A DNA stretch of 64,000 nt from Nostoc sp. HK-01 (lineage in GTDB: Bacteria; Cyanobacteriota; Cyanobacteriia; Cyanobacteriales; Nostocaceae), in the NCBI GenBank assembly GCA_003990705.1, contig AP018318.1, forward strand, positions 5,629,001 through 5,693,000, in the 5' to 3' direction. Position numbers and translations under genes: made by a program. Positions within the stretch are counted from its first letter, which is position 1, and every line of letters starts with the position of its first letter. Below, one piece after another: positions 54,436 through 63,530 of this stretch. Under the pieces are notes generated by a model, which saw only the letters and a list, made by a program, of their open reading frames with translations, searched no databases and was not told where the DNA came from.

Positions 54436-56445
54436 TTACCTTCTACCGGGAGTTCTACCACCTTCGTCGTTACTACCACCGTGAGGATGGGAGTTACCTG
54501 GATCACAGCCTTCAGAACCATTACCAATGCCTTGGTTACAATGACGGCGGAGTTTTCTATCTTCAGTGACACTATTTTCTTCCACTTCAGCTTGCTGCTG
54601 TGTTTGTTCAACAGCATACTGAGAGTTAATTTCAGCAGCTTCGCCAGTGCTGACTAACGCTTTATATATCAAAGCCACAACTTCGGCTCGTGTAGCTACC
54701 TTGTCAGCATTGAGAGTCTGAACATTGGGATAATTAACAACAATACCTCGTTCTGTCAGTGCAGCGATCGCATTTCGCACATCACTCCGAATAGTTGCAG
54801 CGTCAGAGTAAGCAGCCAAAATTGACTCTGTGGAACCGCTAAAGGTATAGTTTAGCCCGCGTGCTAACGATAGCAGCACTTCCAAACGAGATAAGGCTTG
54901 GGTGGGATTGAATTTATTCCCAGAAATTCCTAAAAAGCCTGTAGAATAAGCTTCACGGATGGCACTGTAAGCCCAATATTTTGTAGTTACATCTCTAAAG
55001 CTCACGGCTTGACGAATATTGACCTTTTCAAAGGCTTGACTAATCATTGCCGCAAATTGGGCGCGAGTCACTTGTTCATCGGGGCGGAAAGTACCATCAG
55101 GAAAACCTTGAATTACTTGCAAAGCTGACAACTCTGCAATAAAGTCATTAGCCCAGTGGTTAGTTGAGACATCGCTAAATTTAACCTGGATACCTTGAGC
55201 TACGCCGATGGCGCGGTAACTCATCATCATTTGACCGATGTCATAACTAGAACTATCATCATCGCTGACTTCATTGAGTTCTACTAAGCGACCGGGTTCA
55301 GCTTTTAACGCTTCTGCTAAGTTGTAACTAAAAGTGTTAATTGTTTGACGAGCTAAGGCGAATTTCCCGCTAGTAAAAGAAGAAGAGTAAACGCTATTTG
55401 TGGCAACGGATGATAAACCTTCTGCCTCAAACTGACTAACATTAACAGTTTGGGAACTGCTAAGGAAAGTTACTCGTTGGTCGCTAACTTGGGTGAAATA
55501 GTCATAAGTGCTAGTCCCAGAGTCTATTGTGCCGTCTTCATCAGCATCAACTCCGTAGACAGTGCGGACAACTTGATATTCACTGGGATTAGCAGACAAA
55601 ACTAAGTTCACGCTACTGAATGCTGACAAACATTCAAATTCGCTGTAGCCAATAAAACGGTTTTGAGTGTCGTATAGTCTGACAACTACGCGATCGCCTG
55701 CTTTGATACCTTTAACAAATTTCGCCTTGTGCTTCAGTTTGTATTTGTAATCACCCAAAAATCTTTCTTTTAAGAAGTCCTTGTGGCGTTTTGATTTTAC
55801 AGAAATACGAGCAATTACTTCCGGAAAGTCACCAGATGCTTGCAAAATAGCGAGGCTAAAACCTGTCTTTTTCGCCTTGACTGCTGTACTAGCAGCACTA
55901 ACTTCGGTACTGCGTTGAGCAAGCACTGTGCGTTTGATAGCAGTTCCACTGGTTTGACGAGTGCTAGTTTCTCGACGACTAATCAATGTTGTCAAGCTCT
56001 GGGTAGACTCTTCATCTAATTTGGCGACACTTCCCGATTCATCAGTCCGGTATACCCAAACTTGCTTGACGTTGGCAACCACTACGTGCCAGCCAGGTAC
56101 TATTGCTTGAGAGCAGTTGTCATCCGCTTTTAAACCTAAACAGCCATCAGACCAAGTTTGCTGTTGGGCTTTAACGACACGTAAAGCAGAAGTTTTTGTA
56201 CCTGTGCGATCGGAAATATCCTGTAAAACAGCAACTTTTACTGATTCTGGCAAGTCTGAGCTATTGCTGCTTAACTCATCAGCTAACAGTTGTTGGCTTG
56301 TGGAGTTAACAGGTGTTTGTGCAATGGTGGTAGAGAACCGAGGAGCTGCGGCTGCTGAAAAGATTGGCGATAACATTGCTACAGAAGTTGCAGCAACAAT
56401 CACTTGACTCAAATGAGCTAAAGAACGAGTTTTTATGTGTTTCAT
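54436..56445 (-). CDS. secreted S-layer homology (SLH) domain protein
   Basis: 669 aa from ATG 56445 (MKHIKTRS; the upstream ATG at 56460 is also in frame). An N-terminal signal peptide ends near AAAAPRFSTT. Residues ~60-250 are a conserved but unassigned region (with CLGLKADDNCSQ), and residues ~440-610 hold three SLH motifs (FSDVSTNHWANDFIAEL, FRDVTTKYWAYSAIREAY, and a more divergent third starting at AAYSDAATIRSDVRNAI). In cyanobacteria SLH domains attach proteins to the cell wall or outer membrane. The C-terminus is Gln/Glu then Gly/Arg rich. Confidence 0.88.
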   Translation of the reverse strand: MKHIKTRSLAHLSQVIVAATSVAMLSPIFSAAAAPRFSTTIAQTPVNSTSQQLLADELSSNSSDLPESVKVAVLQDISDRTGTKTSALRVVKAQQQTWSDGCLGLKADDNCSQAIVPGWHVVVANVKQVWVYRTDESGSVAKLDEESTQSLTTLISRRETSTRQTSGTAIKRTVLAQRSTEVSAASTAVKAKKTGFSLAILQASGDFPEVIARISVKSKRHKDFLKERFLGDYKYKLKHKAKFVKGIKAGDRVVVRLYDTQNRFIGYSEFECLSAFSSVNLVLSANPSEYQVVRTVYGVDADEDGTIDSGTSTYDYFTQVSDQRVTFLSSSQTVNVSQFEAEGLSSVATNSVYSSSFTSGKFALARQTINTFSYNLAEALKAEPGRLVELNEVSDDDSSSYDIGQMMMSYRAIGVAQGIQVKFSDVSTNHWANDFIAELSALQVIQGFPDGTFRPDEQVTRAQFAAMISQAFEKVNIRQAVSFRDVTTKYWAYSAIREAYSTGFLGISGNKFNPTQALSRLEVLLSLARGLNYTFSGSTESILAAYSDAATIRSDVRNAIAALTERGIVVNYPNVQTLNADKVATRAEVVALIYKALVSTGEAAEINSQYAVEQTQQQAEVEENSVTEDRKLRRHCNQGIGNGSEGCDPGNSHPHGGSNDEGGRTPGRR

Positions 56446-56622
56446 CTCACACCGTACCAATCGGCTAGTAAGTGAAGAGAATATGAATTCCCTTGACTTA
56501 TTAATCCCTTTGTGTAGATGAAACTAACATTCCTATAGAGAATTTGGATTACTTAACAATAGTGCGATCGCTCACTCTTTCACGACTTACGCACAAAGGT
56601 TTTCTGTTAAGAATGGGTGTGA

Positions 56623-56683
56623 GGGTGTAGGGGTAATGGAAATCTGATTAAAAATCTACACTTGTGAGTCTACCCCTTCACCT
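56623..56683. repeat. imperfect inverted repeat between SLH and hicB genes
   Basis: GGGTGTAGGGGTA (56623-56635) and its near-inverse TACCCCTTCACCT (56671-56683) match at 11 of 13 positions. A dispersed Nostoc-type palindromic element by appearance. Confidence 0.5.
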
Positions 56684-56718
56684 GTCCCCAAACCCTTGAT
56701 TAGTGCTGAGTAAAATCC

Positions 56719-56949
56719 TTAAGCAACTTGCAACGGTTTTGTAGGCAACATTCGCGGTTCTGGCAGTGGTATATTATCTTCAATCAGCATTTCTACAAAA
56801 GCTTCAATTACTTCCTGACCATTTTTGGCAGCTTCCTCGTAAGTTCTACCATGAGTATGAAATTGTTGCCAGGGAAACTCAGGCAAGTGAACTAAGAAAA
56901 GTTGATCCTCTTGTGACCATTGAATCACCATGCTGTAGCGATAGATCAT
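56719..56949 (-). CDS. hicB: HicB-type antitoxin, short form
   Basis: 76 aa. The sequence YSMVIQWSQEDQLFLVHLPEF with FHTHGRTYEEAAKNGQEVIE is the HicB N-domain; there is no C-terminal DNA-binding region, unlike the other HicB at 27446. Its ATG (56949) overlaps the hicA stop by four bases (ATGA), so translation is coupled. Confidence 0.88.
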   Translation of the reverse strand: MIYRYSMVIQWSQEDQLFLVHLPEFPWQQFHTHGRTYEEAAKNGQEVIEAFVEMLIEDNIPLPEPRMLPTKPLQVA

Positions 56950-57185
56950 TCCTCATCTTCCTCGGTTGCAAGTTTTTCGAGTTCTTCTAACTTTTTCAGT
57001 ACTCGTTGAATACCTCTTTCTAAATATAGTGGAGCATCATCACCATCTTTGCCAGGAATAGTAAGGGGTTCTTCCGGTAGCATTGGATGTTTCCAAAATG
57101 TATGACTTCCTTTGCCTCGTCCTGGCTGAAGGATATACCCAGCTTTTGCCACCATTGCTTTTAATTCTCTGATTTTTTTTGGCAT
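56946..57185 (-). CDS. hicA: HicA-type mRNA interferase toxin (second locus)
   Basis: 79 aa. Catalytic His in GKGSHTFWKHP, preceded by VAKAGYILQPGR; C-terminus is Lys/Glu-rich. Start ATG 57185; on the minus strand a TATAAT lies at 57218-57213 and GAGGAG at 57207-57202, fitting a promoter and ribosome-binding site. Independent from the locus at 27446-28067. Confidence 0.85.
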   Translation of the reverse strand: MPKKIRELKAMVAKAGYILQPGRGKGSHTFWKHPMLPEEPLTIPGKDGDDAPLYLERGIQRVLKKLEELEKLATEEDEE

Positions 57186-57341
57186 TGCCCCTTAGCTATC
57201 AACTCCTCGCGTATTATAATCATCGAGCAGAATAGTGCGATCGCCTACTTTTTTAAGGTACTTTCTCAAATAACACATCAGCGCTCTGCCCAAAATTCTC
57301 TAGACTTTACTATATAAAGTAATAGTTTAGGAATCTTAATA

Positions 57342-58232
57342 ATGACTGGAACCACACAGCAGTTACCTTCAACTACTTTAGAAAAATTCTTTTGGACTTG
57401 GCAGGGGCATAAAATTCAATATACTGTCATGGGTACAGGCAAGCCTTTAGTTTTGGTTCACGGCTTTGGGGCTTCTATCGGACACTGGCGCAAGAATATT
57501 CCCGTGTTAGCTGATGCTGGTTACAAGGTATATGCAGTGGATTTGTTGGGTTTTGGCGGTTCCGATAAACCGCCGCTGAATTACTCTGTAGAAATCTGGG
57601 TGGAATTACTCAAAGATTTTTGGACAGCGCATATTCAAGAACCTGCGGTGTTTATTGGTAACTCCATTGGCGCACTGATTAGCTTGATAGTGTTAACAGA
57701 ACATCCAGAAATTAGCGCTGGTGGGGTTTTGATTAATTCGGCGGGTGGGTTGAGTCATCGTCCCCACGAATTGAACCCACCATTACGCATTGTGATGGCG
57801 ACTTTTAATAAAGTAGTGCGATCGCCTATTACTGGTAAATTTGTTTTTAACCGCATTCGCCAAAAAGCCCAAATTCGCCGCACCTTGTACCAAGTTTACC
57901 GCGATCGCGCCGCTGTCACTGATGAATTAGTTGATTTACTTTATACACCCTCTTGTGATCCGGGAGCGCAACAAGTTTTTGCATCTATCCTGACTGCACC
58001 TCCTGGCCCTAGCCCAGAGGAACTTTTACCCAAAGTGGAACGTCCTTTATTAGTGATTTGGGGTGCTGATGATCCCTGGACACCAATTACTGGGGCGAAG
58101 ATTTACGAAGAGGCGCGGGCGAATGGCAAAGATATCAAAATTGTTCCCATTCCTAACGCCGGTCATTGTCCTCACGATGAAGTTCCAGAGCTTGTCAACA
58201 CTCAAATGATTAATTGGTTAACACAAATCTGA
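57342..58232 (+). CDS. alpha/beta hydrolase
   Basis: 296 aa. The HG oxyanion motif LVHGFGASIGHW, nucleophile elbow GNSIGA (about residue 107), Asp in WGADDPWTP and His in NAGHCPHDE form the complete catalytic triad. The start THQQ-like leader and WQGHKIQYTV resemble cyanobacterial and chloroplast hydrolases annotated as pheophytinase-like; the substrate cannot be told. ATG 57342. Confidence 0.9.
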   Translation: MTGTTQQLPSTTLEKFFWTWQGHKIQYTVMGTGKPLVLVHGFGASIGHWRKNIPVLADAGYKVYAVDLLGFGGSDKPPLNYSVEIWVELLKDFWTAHIQEPAVFIGNSIGALISLIVLTEHPEISAGGVLINSAGGLSHRPHELNPPLRIVMATFNKVVRSPITGKFVFNRIRQKAQIRRTLYQVYRDRAAVTDELVDLLYTPSCDPGAQQVFASILTAPPGPSPEELLPKVERPLLVIWGADDPWTPITGAKIYEEARANGKDIKIVPIPNAGHCPHDEVPELVNTQMINWLTQI

Positions 58233-58300
58233 AGTCTGAAGTATGAAGTGTTAATTTAATCGTTATATTTTATACTTCGTGCTGTGTACAATTTTCTCTC

Positions 58301-58392
58301 AAACCTAACCCCCAACCCCTTCCCTACCAAGGAAGGGGAGCAAGACTCAAAGCCTCTTTTCGTTGCGGGGAGAGGTTTGGAGAGGGGTTTTA
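58301..58392. repeat. palindromic repeat element
   Basis: AACCTAACCCCCAACCCC at the left and GGTTTGGAGAGGGGTTTT at the right are partly inverse. Inside, CCCCTTCC (58316-58323) / GGAAGGGG (58331-58338) pair perfectly. A dispersed element common in Nostocales by appearance. Confidence 0.65.
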
Positions 58393-58490
58393 AGAATAAC
58401 TTGCACATCGCATGATTTCAGACTTCATTTGCCGGGTGAGTACCTTTTATCTTATGGCACCTTGACAAAATCAAACTCAGGTGGTGTGTA

Positions 58491-59495
58491 ATGGAGCTTG
58501 ATGTGCGTAATAAAGGGAAAATTCCCGTCAGTCACCATCCAGATTTTTCTGTGCAAGGCTATCAAGTGATTCGAGAACTTGCACGTAATCACGAAGCTGG
58601 ACGCATTGTTTACCTTGCTTATAATTGTCAATCTCAACAACCAGTAGTCATTAAAGAGTTCAGTATTGACCATGAAACTACTGATTGGTCAGGTTCAAAA
58701 ACTTACGAACGTGAAATTGCTCTCTTACAGCAACTGGAACATCCTCGCATTCCTCGCTACATAAATTCTTTTGCAACCGCAGAGAATTTTTATTTAGTGC
58801 AAGAGTATAAGCAAGCTATATCTTTGAAAACAAAATGTAGTTTTTCGGCAACGGAAATTAAGCAGATAGCCATCTCACTCTTAGAAATTTTGGTTTATCT
58901 GCAACAGCAAGTTGACCCAATTATTCATCGGGATATTAAACCAGAAAATATTTTAGTTGATGAGCAACTCAATGCTTATTTAGTTGATTTTGGTTTGGCT
59001 CGCCGACAAAGTACCAAAATAGCTTTAACTACCTTATCCACAGGGACTCCTGGTTTTATTCCCCCAGAAGAACAGTTTGGTTATGCTTTGACACAGGCTT
59101 CAGATTTATATAGTGTTGGGGCAACATTGATTTGCTTACTCACTAATACTCATACCGTGAAAATTAGTGATAGCAGCTTACAATTTCCCAAATTAGCACC
59201 TCATCTTCATCCAGGTTTTCGTTCATGGTTGTTGACAATGGTGCAACCTAACGGGAAAGACCGCTATCCCAATGCAGCAGTTGCTTTAACAGCACTCAAG
59301 TCAATTCCCGTTACGGGTAAGGCTTCTATTCTCGAAATTTTAATGGCTGCGATTAAGTTGAAAAAACGCACAGCTATGTTTGCTTTAGCTGTTATGGGGA
59401 TGGGCGCAGTAGCAGTCACAACATTAGTTTTTTCTCAACCCGGTGGTGCAACCCAGCAGTTAGAAGAAAGCCAATCTTTAATTGATTTCCAGTAA
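58491..59495 (+). CDS. Hanks-type serine/threonine protein kinase
   Basis: 334 aa. VVIKEF (ATP-anchoring Lys), catalytic loop [10 protein letters not shown] (H146-D148) and DFGLARR (metal-binding DFG) are intact, with a P+1-like [10 protein letters not shown]; the glycine loop is less clear. A C-terminal hydrophobic segment (about 295-315, [19 protein letters not shown]) anchors it in the membrane with a short extracytoplasmic tail. Its last 18 bp overlap rimM, which is transcribed towards it. Confidence 0.92.
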   Translation: MELDVRNKGKIPVSHHPDFSVQGYQVIRELARNHEAGRIVYLAYNCQSQQPVVIKEFSIDHETTDWSGSKTYEREIALLQQLEHPRIPRYINSFATAENFYLVQEYKQAISLKTKCSFSATEIKQIAISLLEILVYLQQQVDPIIHRDIKPENILVDEQLNAYLVDFGLARRQSTKIALTTLSTGTPGFIPPEEQFGYALTQASDLYSVGATLICLLTNTHTVKISDSSLQFPKLAPHLHPGFRSWLLTMVQPNGKDRYPNAAVALTALKSIPVTGKASILEILMAAIKLKKRTAMFALAVMGMGAVAVTTLVFSQPGGATQQLEESQSLIDFQ

Positions 59496-60134
59496 ACCTG
59501 GCGGCGGTAGAATTTCCACGCGCCGAGATGCTAGGTCTACGACGGGTGTAATTTCCTTGACAAAGGGAATTAAAACTTTTTTGTTGGCTTTTTCATGATT
59601 GAGTAATTCCACTTCTAATAAATCATTACCTGCGGGGATCACATCTACCACTTTCCCCAACAGTTCACCGGATGCTTGTAGATAAACTGCCAAACCAATT
59701 AAATCGACAACATGATATTCATCTTCGCCTAATTCGGGGCGATCGCTTTCTGGGACAAATAACCGACAATCACGTAATTCCTCAGCTTGGTTGCGCGTTT
59801 CTACGCCAGCTATGGTAATCACGTATAAATTTTTGCCCTCGACGTAACGACCATCTAATAATTCTATAGTTTGTAGTTCTGTTTGGCCAGGACGCAACAT
59901 CCAACGTGTTCCCGGTACTTCAAAGCGTTCGGGAAAATCCGTTTCTGGATACACTCGCAATTCCCCAGCCAACCCTTGAGGCGCAACAATTTTCCCAATT
60001 GCCAACCAATCATCTAATTTTAGATTTTGGATTGTTGATTTTGGATTAGCATTTGGGGATGGAGTTTTTTTGCTTTTTTTCTTGCCCTGTGATTTCCTAC
60101 TATTCTTCGGTTTTTTTGTCTCTTCGCTATTCAT
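59478..60134 (-). CDS. rimM: ribosome maturation factor RimM
   Basis: Binds ribosomal protein S19 and helps 30S maturation of the 16S 3' domain. 218 aa. The N-terminal RimM domain starts at [20 protein letters not shown]; the C-terminal PRC-barrel has [20 protein letters not shown] and [13 protein letters not shown]. The first ~40 residues ([18 protein letters not shown]) are a basic extension not found in short family members. ATG 60134. Confidence 0.95.
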   Translation of the reverse strand: MNSEETKKPKNSRKSQGKKKSKKTPSPNANPKSTIQNLKLDDWLAIGKIVAPQGLAGELRVYPETDFPERFEVPGTRWMLRPGQTELQTIELLDGRYVEGKNLYVITIAGVETRNQAEELRDCRLFVPESDRPELGEDEYHVVDLIGLAVYLQASGELLGKVVDVIPAGNDLLEVELLNHEKANKKVLIPFVKEITPVVDLASRRVEILPPPGLLEIN

Positions 60135-60211
60135 TCCTGTTGATCCAATTTAGTAAAGACAGAGCATAACAGGAAGTTGAAAAACCTCCTGTGTCCTGCC
60201 TCCTGCCTTCC

Positions 60212-61495
60212 TTACGCACTCACCGCCGCCTGCTGATAAACTTGCTCTGCTACTTTGGCGAGACGCTGCATACCAGATACAATCTCCGCATCACTACCTG
60301 TCAAGCTAATGCGTAAGCATTGATGTTTGTGTGGCCATTCTTCTTGTAAACCGGGGAAGAAGGTACTACCAGGAACAACTATGACTCCAACTTTTTTGAG
60401 TTCTTGGTAAAATTCCCAATCAGTGGTGGGTAAATCTTTTAACCATAACCATGCAAAGATTGCGCCTTCACCACGGTGGAGGAACCAAGGTAAATCTTTT
60501 GGCATAGCAGTGTCTAGAGTATTTTCCAGAACTGCAAATTTGTTTTGATAAAAAGGACGAATAACTTGGGCAGCTATATCTACCAGCTTACCGGAGTTGA
60601 TGGCACGAGAGGCGATCGCTTGTCCATAACGAGAAGCATGAATACACAAGTTTGTCTGGAAGGACTCCAACACTTGAATAAACTTTTCATCCCCAATTGC
60701 TACACCAATGCGTTCCCCTGGTAAACCAGCTTTGGATAAACTCATGCAGTGAATAATATTTTCCCCAAATATTGGCTCCATCTCTGTGAAGTTCAAAGCT
60801 GGGAAGGGAGGCGCGTAAGCAGAATCAATCAACACAGGTACATTGTAATTTGCAGCTAGGGCAGTAATTTTATGCACTTCATCGGCTGTGAGGACGTTAC
60901 CAGTGGGGTTACAAGGACGGGAAAAGATAATACAACCAGTTTGTTCAGACACCGACAATTGGCTAAAATCGGGGCGATATTTAAACTTGTGGTTAGCTGC
61001 GTCTATATCTAGTGTTGGTTTGTAAGCAATTAAAGCCTCTGGATACAAACACACACCGCCATAACCTGTGTAGTCGGGACTCAGTGGTAAAACAATTTGT
61101 CGCAGTCCACCATCAATGTCATAGCCACCAAAGGCATTAGCAGCGTAGAAATAAAGGCTTTGGCTACCGGGAGTAATTAAGATATTGCGAGAGGTTAAGT
61201 TTAAACCATAGCGTTTATTGAAGTCATTAGCGATCGCTTCAATTAATGGCGCATAACCTTGACTTGCGCCATATCGACAAACCACTTCTCCATATTCCGA
61301 ACTAGCCAGCAGTTCTGCTGTTGCATCCCGCCACAACTGTTCCACCTCTGGCAAAATCAACGGATTTCCCGCACTCAAATTAATTAATTCCTGCCCCTGA
61401 CTCGCTTGTAACGTTTCTACAATGTCCTTCATAATCGCTCGTACACCAGTGAGGTTGGACATTTGAGCGCCAATTTTCGTTAGGGCAGGGTTCAT
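60212..61495 (-). CDS. avtA: valine-pyruvate transaminase (class I/II aminotransferase)
   Basis: PLP-dependent aminotransferase, 427 aa from ATG 61495 (MNPALTKIGAQMSNLTGVRAI); an in-frame ATG at 61576 is 27 codons upstream. PLP Lys in SLSKAGLPGERIG, SRPCNPTGNVLT and the Arg at the C-terminal end (CLRISLTG) are visible. The name follows the usual cyanobacterial annotation for this subgroup; exact amino-donor specificity is unproven. 77 bp upstream of rimM in the same direction. Confidence 0.85.
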   Translation of the reverse strand: MNPALTKIGAQMSNLTGVRAIMKDIVETLQASQGQELINLSAGNPLILPEVEQLWRDATAELLASSEYGEVVCRYGASQGYAPLIEAIANDFNKRYGLNLTSRNILITPGSQSLYFYAANAFGGYDIDGGLRQIVLPLSPDYTGYGGVCLYPEALIAYKPTLDIDAANHKFKYRPDFSQLSVSEQTGCIIFSRPCNPTGNVLTADEVHKITALAANYNVPVLIDSAYAPPFPALNFTEMEPIFGENIIHCMSLSKAGLPGERIGVAIGDEKFIQVLESFQTNLCIHASRYGQAIASRAINSGKLVDIAAQVIRPFYQNKFAVLENTLDTAMPKDLPWFLHRGEGAIFAWLWLKDLPTTDWEFYQELKKVGVIVVPGSTFFPGLQEEWPHKHQCLRISLTGSDAEIVSGMQRLAKVAEQVYQQAAVSA

Positions 61496-61693
61496 AAGCT
61501 TTGCAAAATTTAGGAATAATTGAGGGGTTGACAAAATTATAAAATTCATGCGGCGGATAGATATCATCTTCCACATTTGCCGCCTGTAACTAATGTACCA
61601 ATCTCACAAAAAAATGCAATTTTAGTTCATATTCAGTAGTGTATCTGTCAACCCTCAGAATTACTTAAGAGTCTTTTTCAAAATTCTAGATTT

Positions 61694-61779
61694 AGATCCC
61701 CCCGCCTACGGCGACCCCCTTAAAAAGGGGGTAAAAGAAAGTTATTAGCCCCCCTTTTTAAGGGGGGTTGGGGGGATCT
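61694..61779. repeat. palindromic MITE-like element
   Basis: AGATCCCCCC (61694-61703) and GGGGGGATCT (61770-61779) are perfect inverted ends, with CCCCCTTAAAAAGGGGG and CCCCCCTTTTTAAGGGGGG inside. 86 bp long. Confidence 0.75.
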
Positions 61780-61869
61780 GTAAGTGCCGATAAACATAAC
61801 CAACCACTTCTAAAACATCCTCTAAGACTTCTGCTATGAAACTGAAAAAATTTTAAGGCAAGAGATTTT

Positions 61870-62106
61870 ACTTCCGCTTTCACATTTGCGTGTTTCGCGC
61901 AAGCTATAGCAACTTCCGCGTTCCCTGTAGTAACTTCCGCTTTCACATTTGCGTGTTTCGCGTAAGCTGTAGCAACTTCCACTTTCCTTGTAGTAACTTC
62001 CGCGTTCACATTTGCGTGTTTCGCGCAAGCTGTAGCAACTTCCGTTTTCCCTGTAGTAACTTCTGCTTTCACGTTTCCGTGTTTTGCGCAAGCTGTAGCA
62101 ACTTTT
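61870..62106. repeat. 63-bp tandem repeat, about 3.8 copies
   Basis: Units start at 61870, 61933, 61996 and 62059 (exact 63-bp period). Each unit has two related halves (GTAACTTCCGCTTTCACATT and GCAACTTCCGCGTTCCCTGT types). As 63 is a multiple of 3, several frames on both strands stay open; one gives a repeat of ATACAKHANVNAEVTTGKTE type. Probably not a protein gene. The 800-bp gap 61496-62294 holds only this, the palindrome at 61694 and the frmA leader. Confidence 0.85.
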
Positions 62107-62294
62107 GTTTTGATGTTATGCGAATTTGTAATTACCAATTGGGGCATTGCATAATTACAGGATAATTTTCGTTGTATCATGCTGAGTGCAGTAACGCAGA
62201 AAGTAGACGCAATACACTTTGTTACGCTCAGAATGACAATTCATTCCCAGAATCAACAACGCCGTTAAAATTTATATATTAGGAGGGCTAACGC

Positions 62295-63404
62295 GTGGAT
62301 GTTAAAGCAGCAGTAGCTTACGGCGCGGGTCAGCCGCTAACTATCGAAACAGTGCAATTATCAGGGCCACAAGCAGGAGAAGTTTTAGTAGAAATTAAAG
62401 CTTCGGGAGTTTGTCACACCGATGCTTATACTCTGTCTGGTGCTGATCCTGAAGGTTTGTTTCCCGCAATTTTAGGTCATGAAGGGGCGGGTGTGGTAGT
62501 TGAAGTGGGTGCTGGTGTCACCAGTGTCAAACCCGGAGATCATGTCATCCCACTGTACACCCCAGAATGCCGTCAGTGTGAATATTGTCTCAGCCTCAAA
62601 ACCAATCTCTGTCAAGCAATTCGCGCCACTCAAGGACGCGGCGTAATGCCCAACGGTACGAGTCGTTTTAGTATCGGTGGCGAAATGATTCATCATTATA
62701 TGGGTACATCCACCTTTGCTAACTACACAGTATTACCAGAAATTGCTGTCGCCAAAATTCGAGAAGATGCCCCATTTGACAAGGTTTGTTACATTGGCTG
62801 CGGTGTCACCACAGGTATAGGTGCAGTGATTTATACCGCCAAAGTAGAACCAGGAGCCAAAGTTATCGTGTTTGGCTTGGGTGGTATTGGCTTAAACGTC
62901 ATCCAAGGAGCGCGGATGGTAGGAGCCGATATGATTGTGGGGGTAGATATTAATCCCAGCAAGCGCGCCTTAGCCGAAAAGTTTGGGATGACGCACTTTG
63001 TTAATCCTGATGAAGTTGAAGGTGATTTAGTTAGTTATTTAGTTGACTTAACTAAAGGCGGTGCAGACTACACCTTTGAATGTATTGGCAATGTCAAAGT
63101 AATGCGTCAAGCTCTAGAATGCTGCCATAAAGGTTGGGGTGTGAGTGTCATTATTGGCGTAGCTGGCGCAGGACAAGAAATCAGCACACGTCCGTTTCAA
63201 TTAGTCACAGGTAGAGTCTGGAAAGGTTCAGCCTTTGGTGGTGCAAGAGGACGCACAGATGTGCCGAAAATTGTTGATTGGTATATGGATGGCAAAATTA
63301 ATATTGATGATTTAATTACCCATGTAATGCCAATTGAAGAAATTAATCATGCTTTAGAATTAATGCATAAAGGTGAATCTATTCGTAGTGTTGTAACGTT
63401 TTAG
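62295..63404 (+). CDS. frmA: S-(hydroxymethyl)glutathione dehydrogenase (class III ADH)
   Basis: Glutathione-dependent formaldehyde detoxification; zinc enzyme of the MDR superfamily, 369 aa. Catalytic Zn ligands: Cys in GVCHTDAY and His in GHEGAGVV; structural Zn site [15 protein letters not shown]; Rossmann fold [15 protein letters not shown] start with a strong ribosome-binding site GGAGG (62282-62286). Confidence 0.96.
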   Translation: MDVKAAVAYGAGQPLTIETVQLSGPQAGEVLVEIKASGVCHTDAYTLSGADPEGLFPAILGHEGAGVVVEVGAGVTSVKPGDHVIPLYTPECRQCEYCLSLKTNLCQAIRATQGRGVMPNGTSRFSIGGEMIHHYMGTSTFANYTVLPEIAVAKIREDAPFDKVCYIGCGVTTGIGAVIYTAKVEPGAKVIVFGLGGIGLNVIQGARMVGADMIVGVDINPSKRALAEKFGMTHFVNPDEVEGDLVSYLVDLTKGGADYTFECIGNVKVMRQALECCHKGWGVSVIIGVAGAGQEISTRPFQLVTGRVWKGSAFGGARGRTDVPKIVDWYMDGKINIDDLITHVMPIEEINHALELMHKGESIRSVVTF

Positions 63405-63415
63405 TTAAGAAAATA

Positions 63416-63491
63416 GTAGGTTGCGTGTAGCGATAGCGTAACCCAACAAAGTATGCTCGAATGTTGGGTTCCGTTCCTCCACCCAACCTAC
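63416..63491. repeat. palindromic repeat before Uma2 gene
   Basis: GTAGGTTG (63416-63423) and CAACCTAC (63484-63491) at the ends, ACCCAACA (63441-63448) and TGTTGGGT (63462-63469) inside. A dispersed cyanobacterial palindrome by appearance. Confidence 0.65.
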
Positions 63492-63530
63492 ACCTAATTA
63501 ATTTAATTGCTACCAACTTGGGAGATGCAA

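Noticed and set aside
61870-62106. CRISPR array
   Set aside because: Units are contiguous 63-bp tandem copies without unique spacers and there are no cas genes.
61758-62180. 140-codon minus-strand frame through the 63-bp repeats
   Set aside because: Openness is explained by the repeat period being a multiple of 3; no family and other frames are open too.
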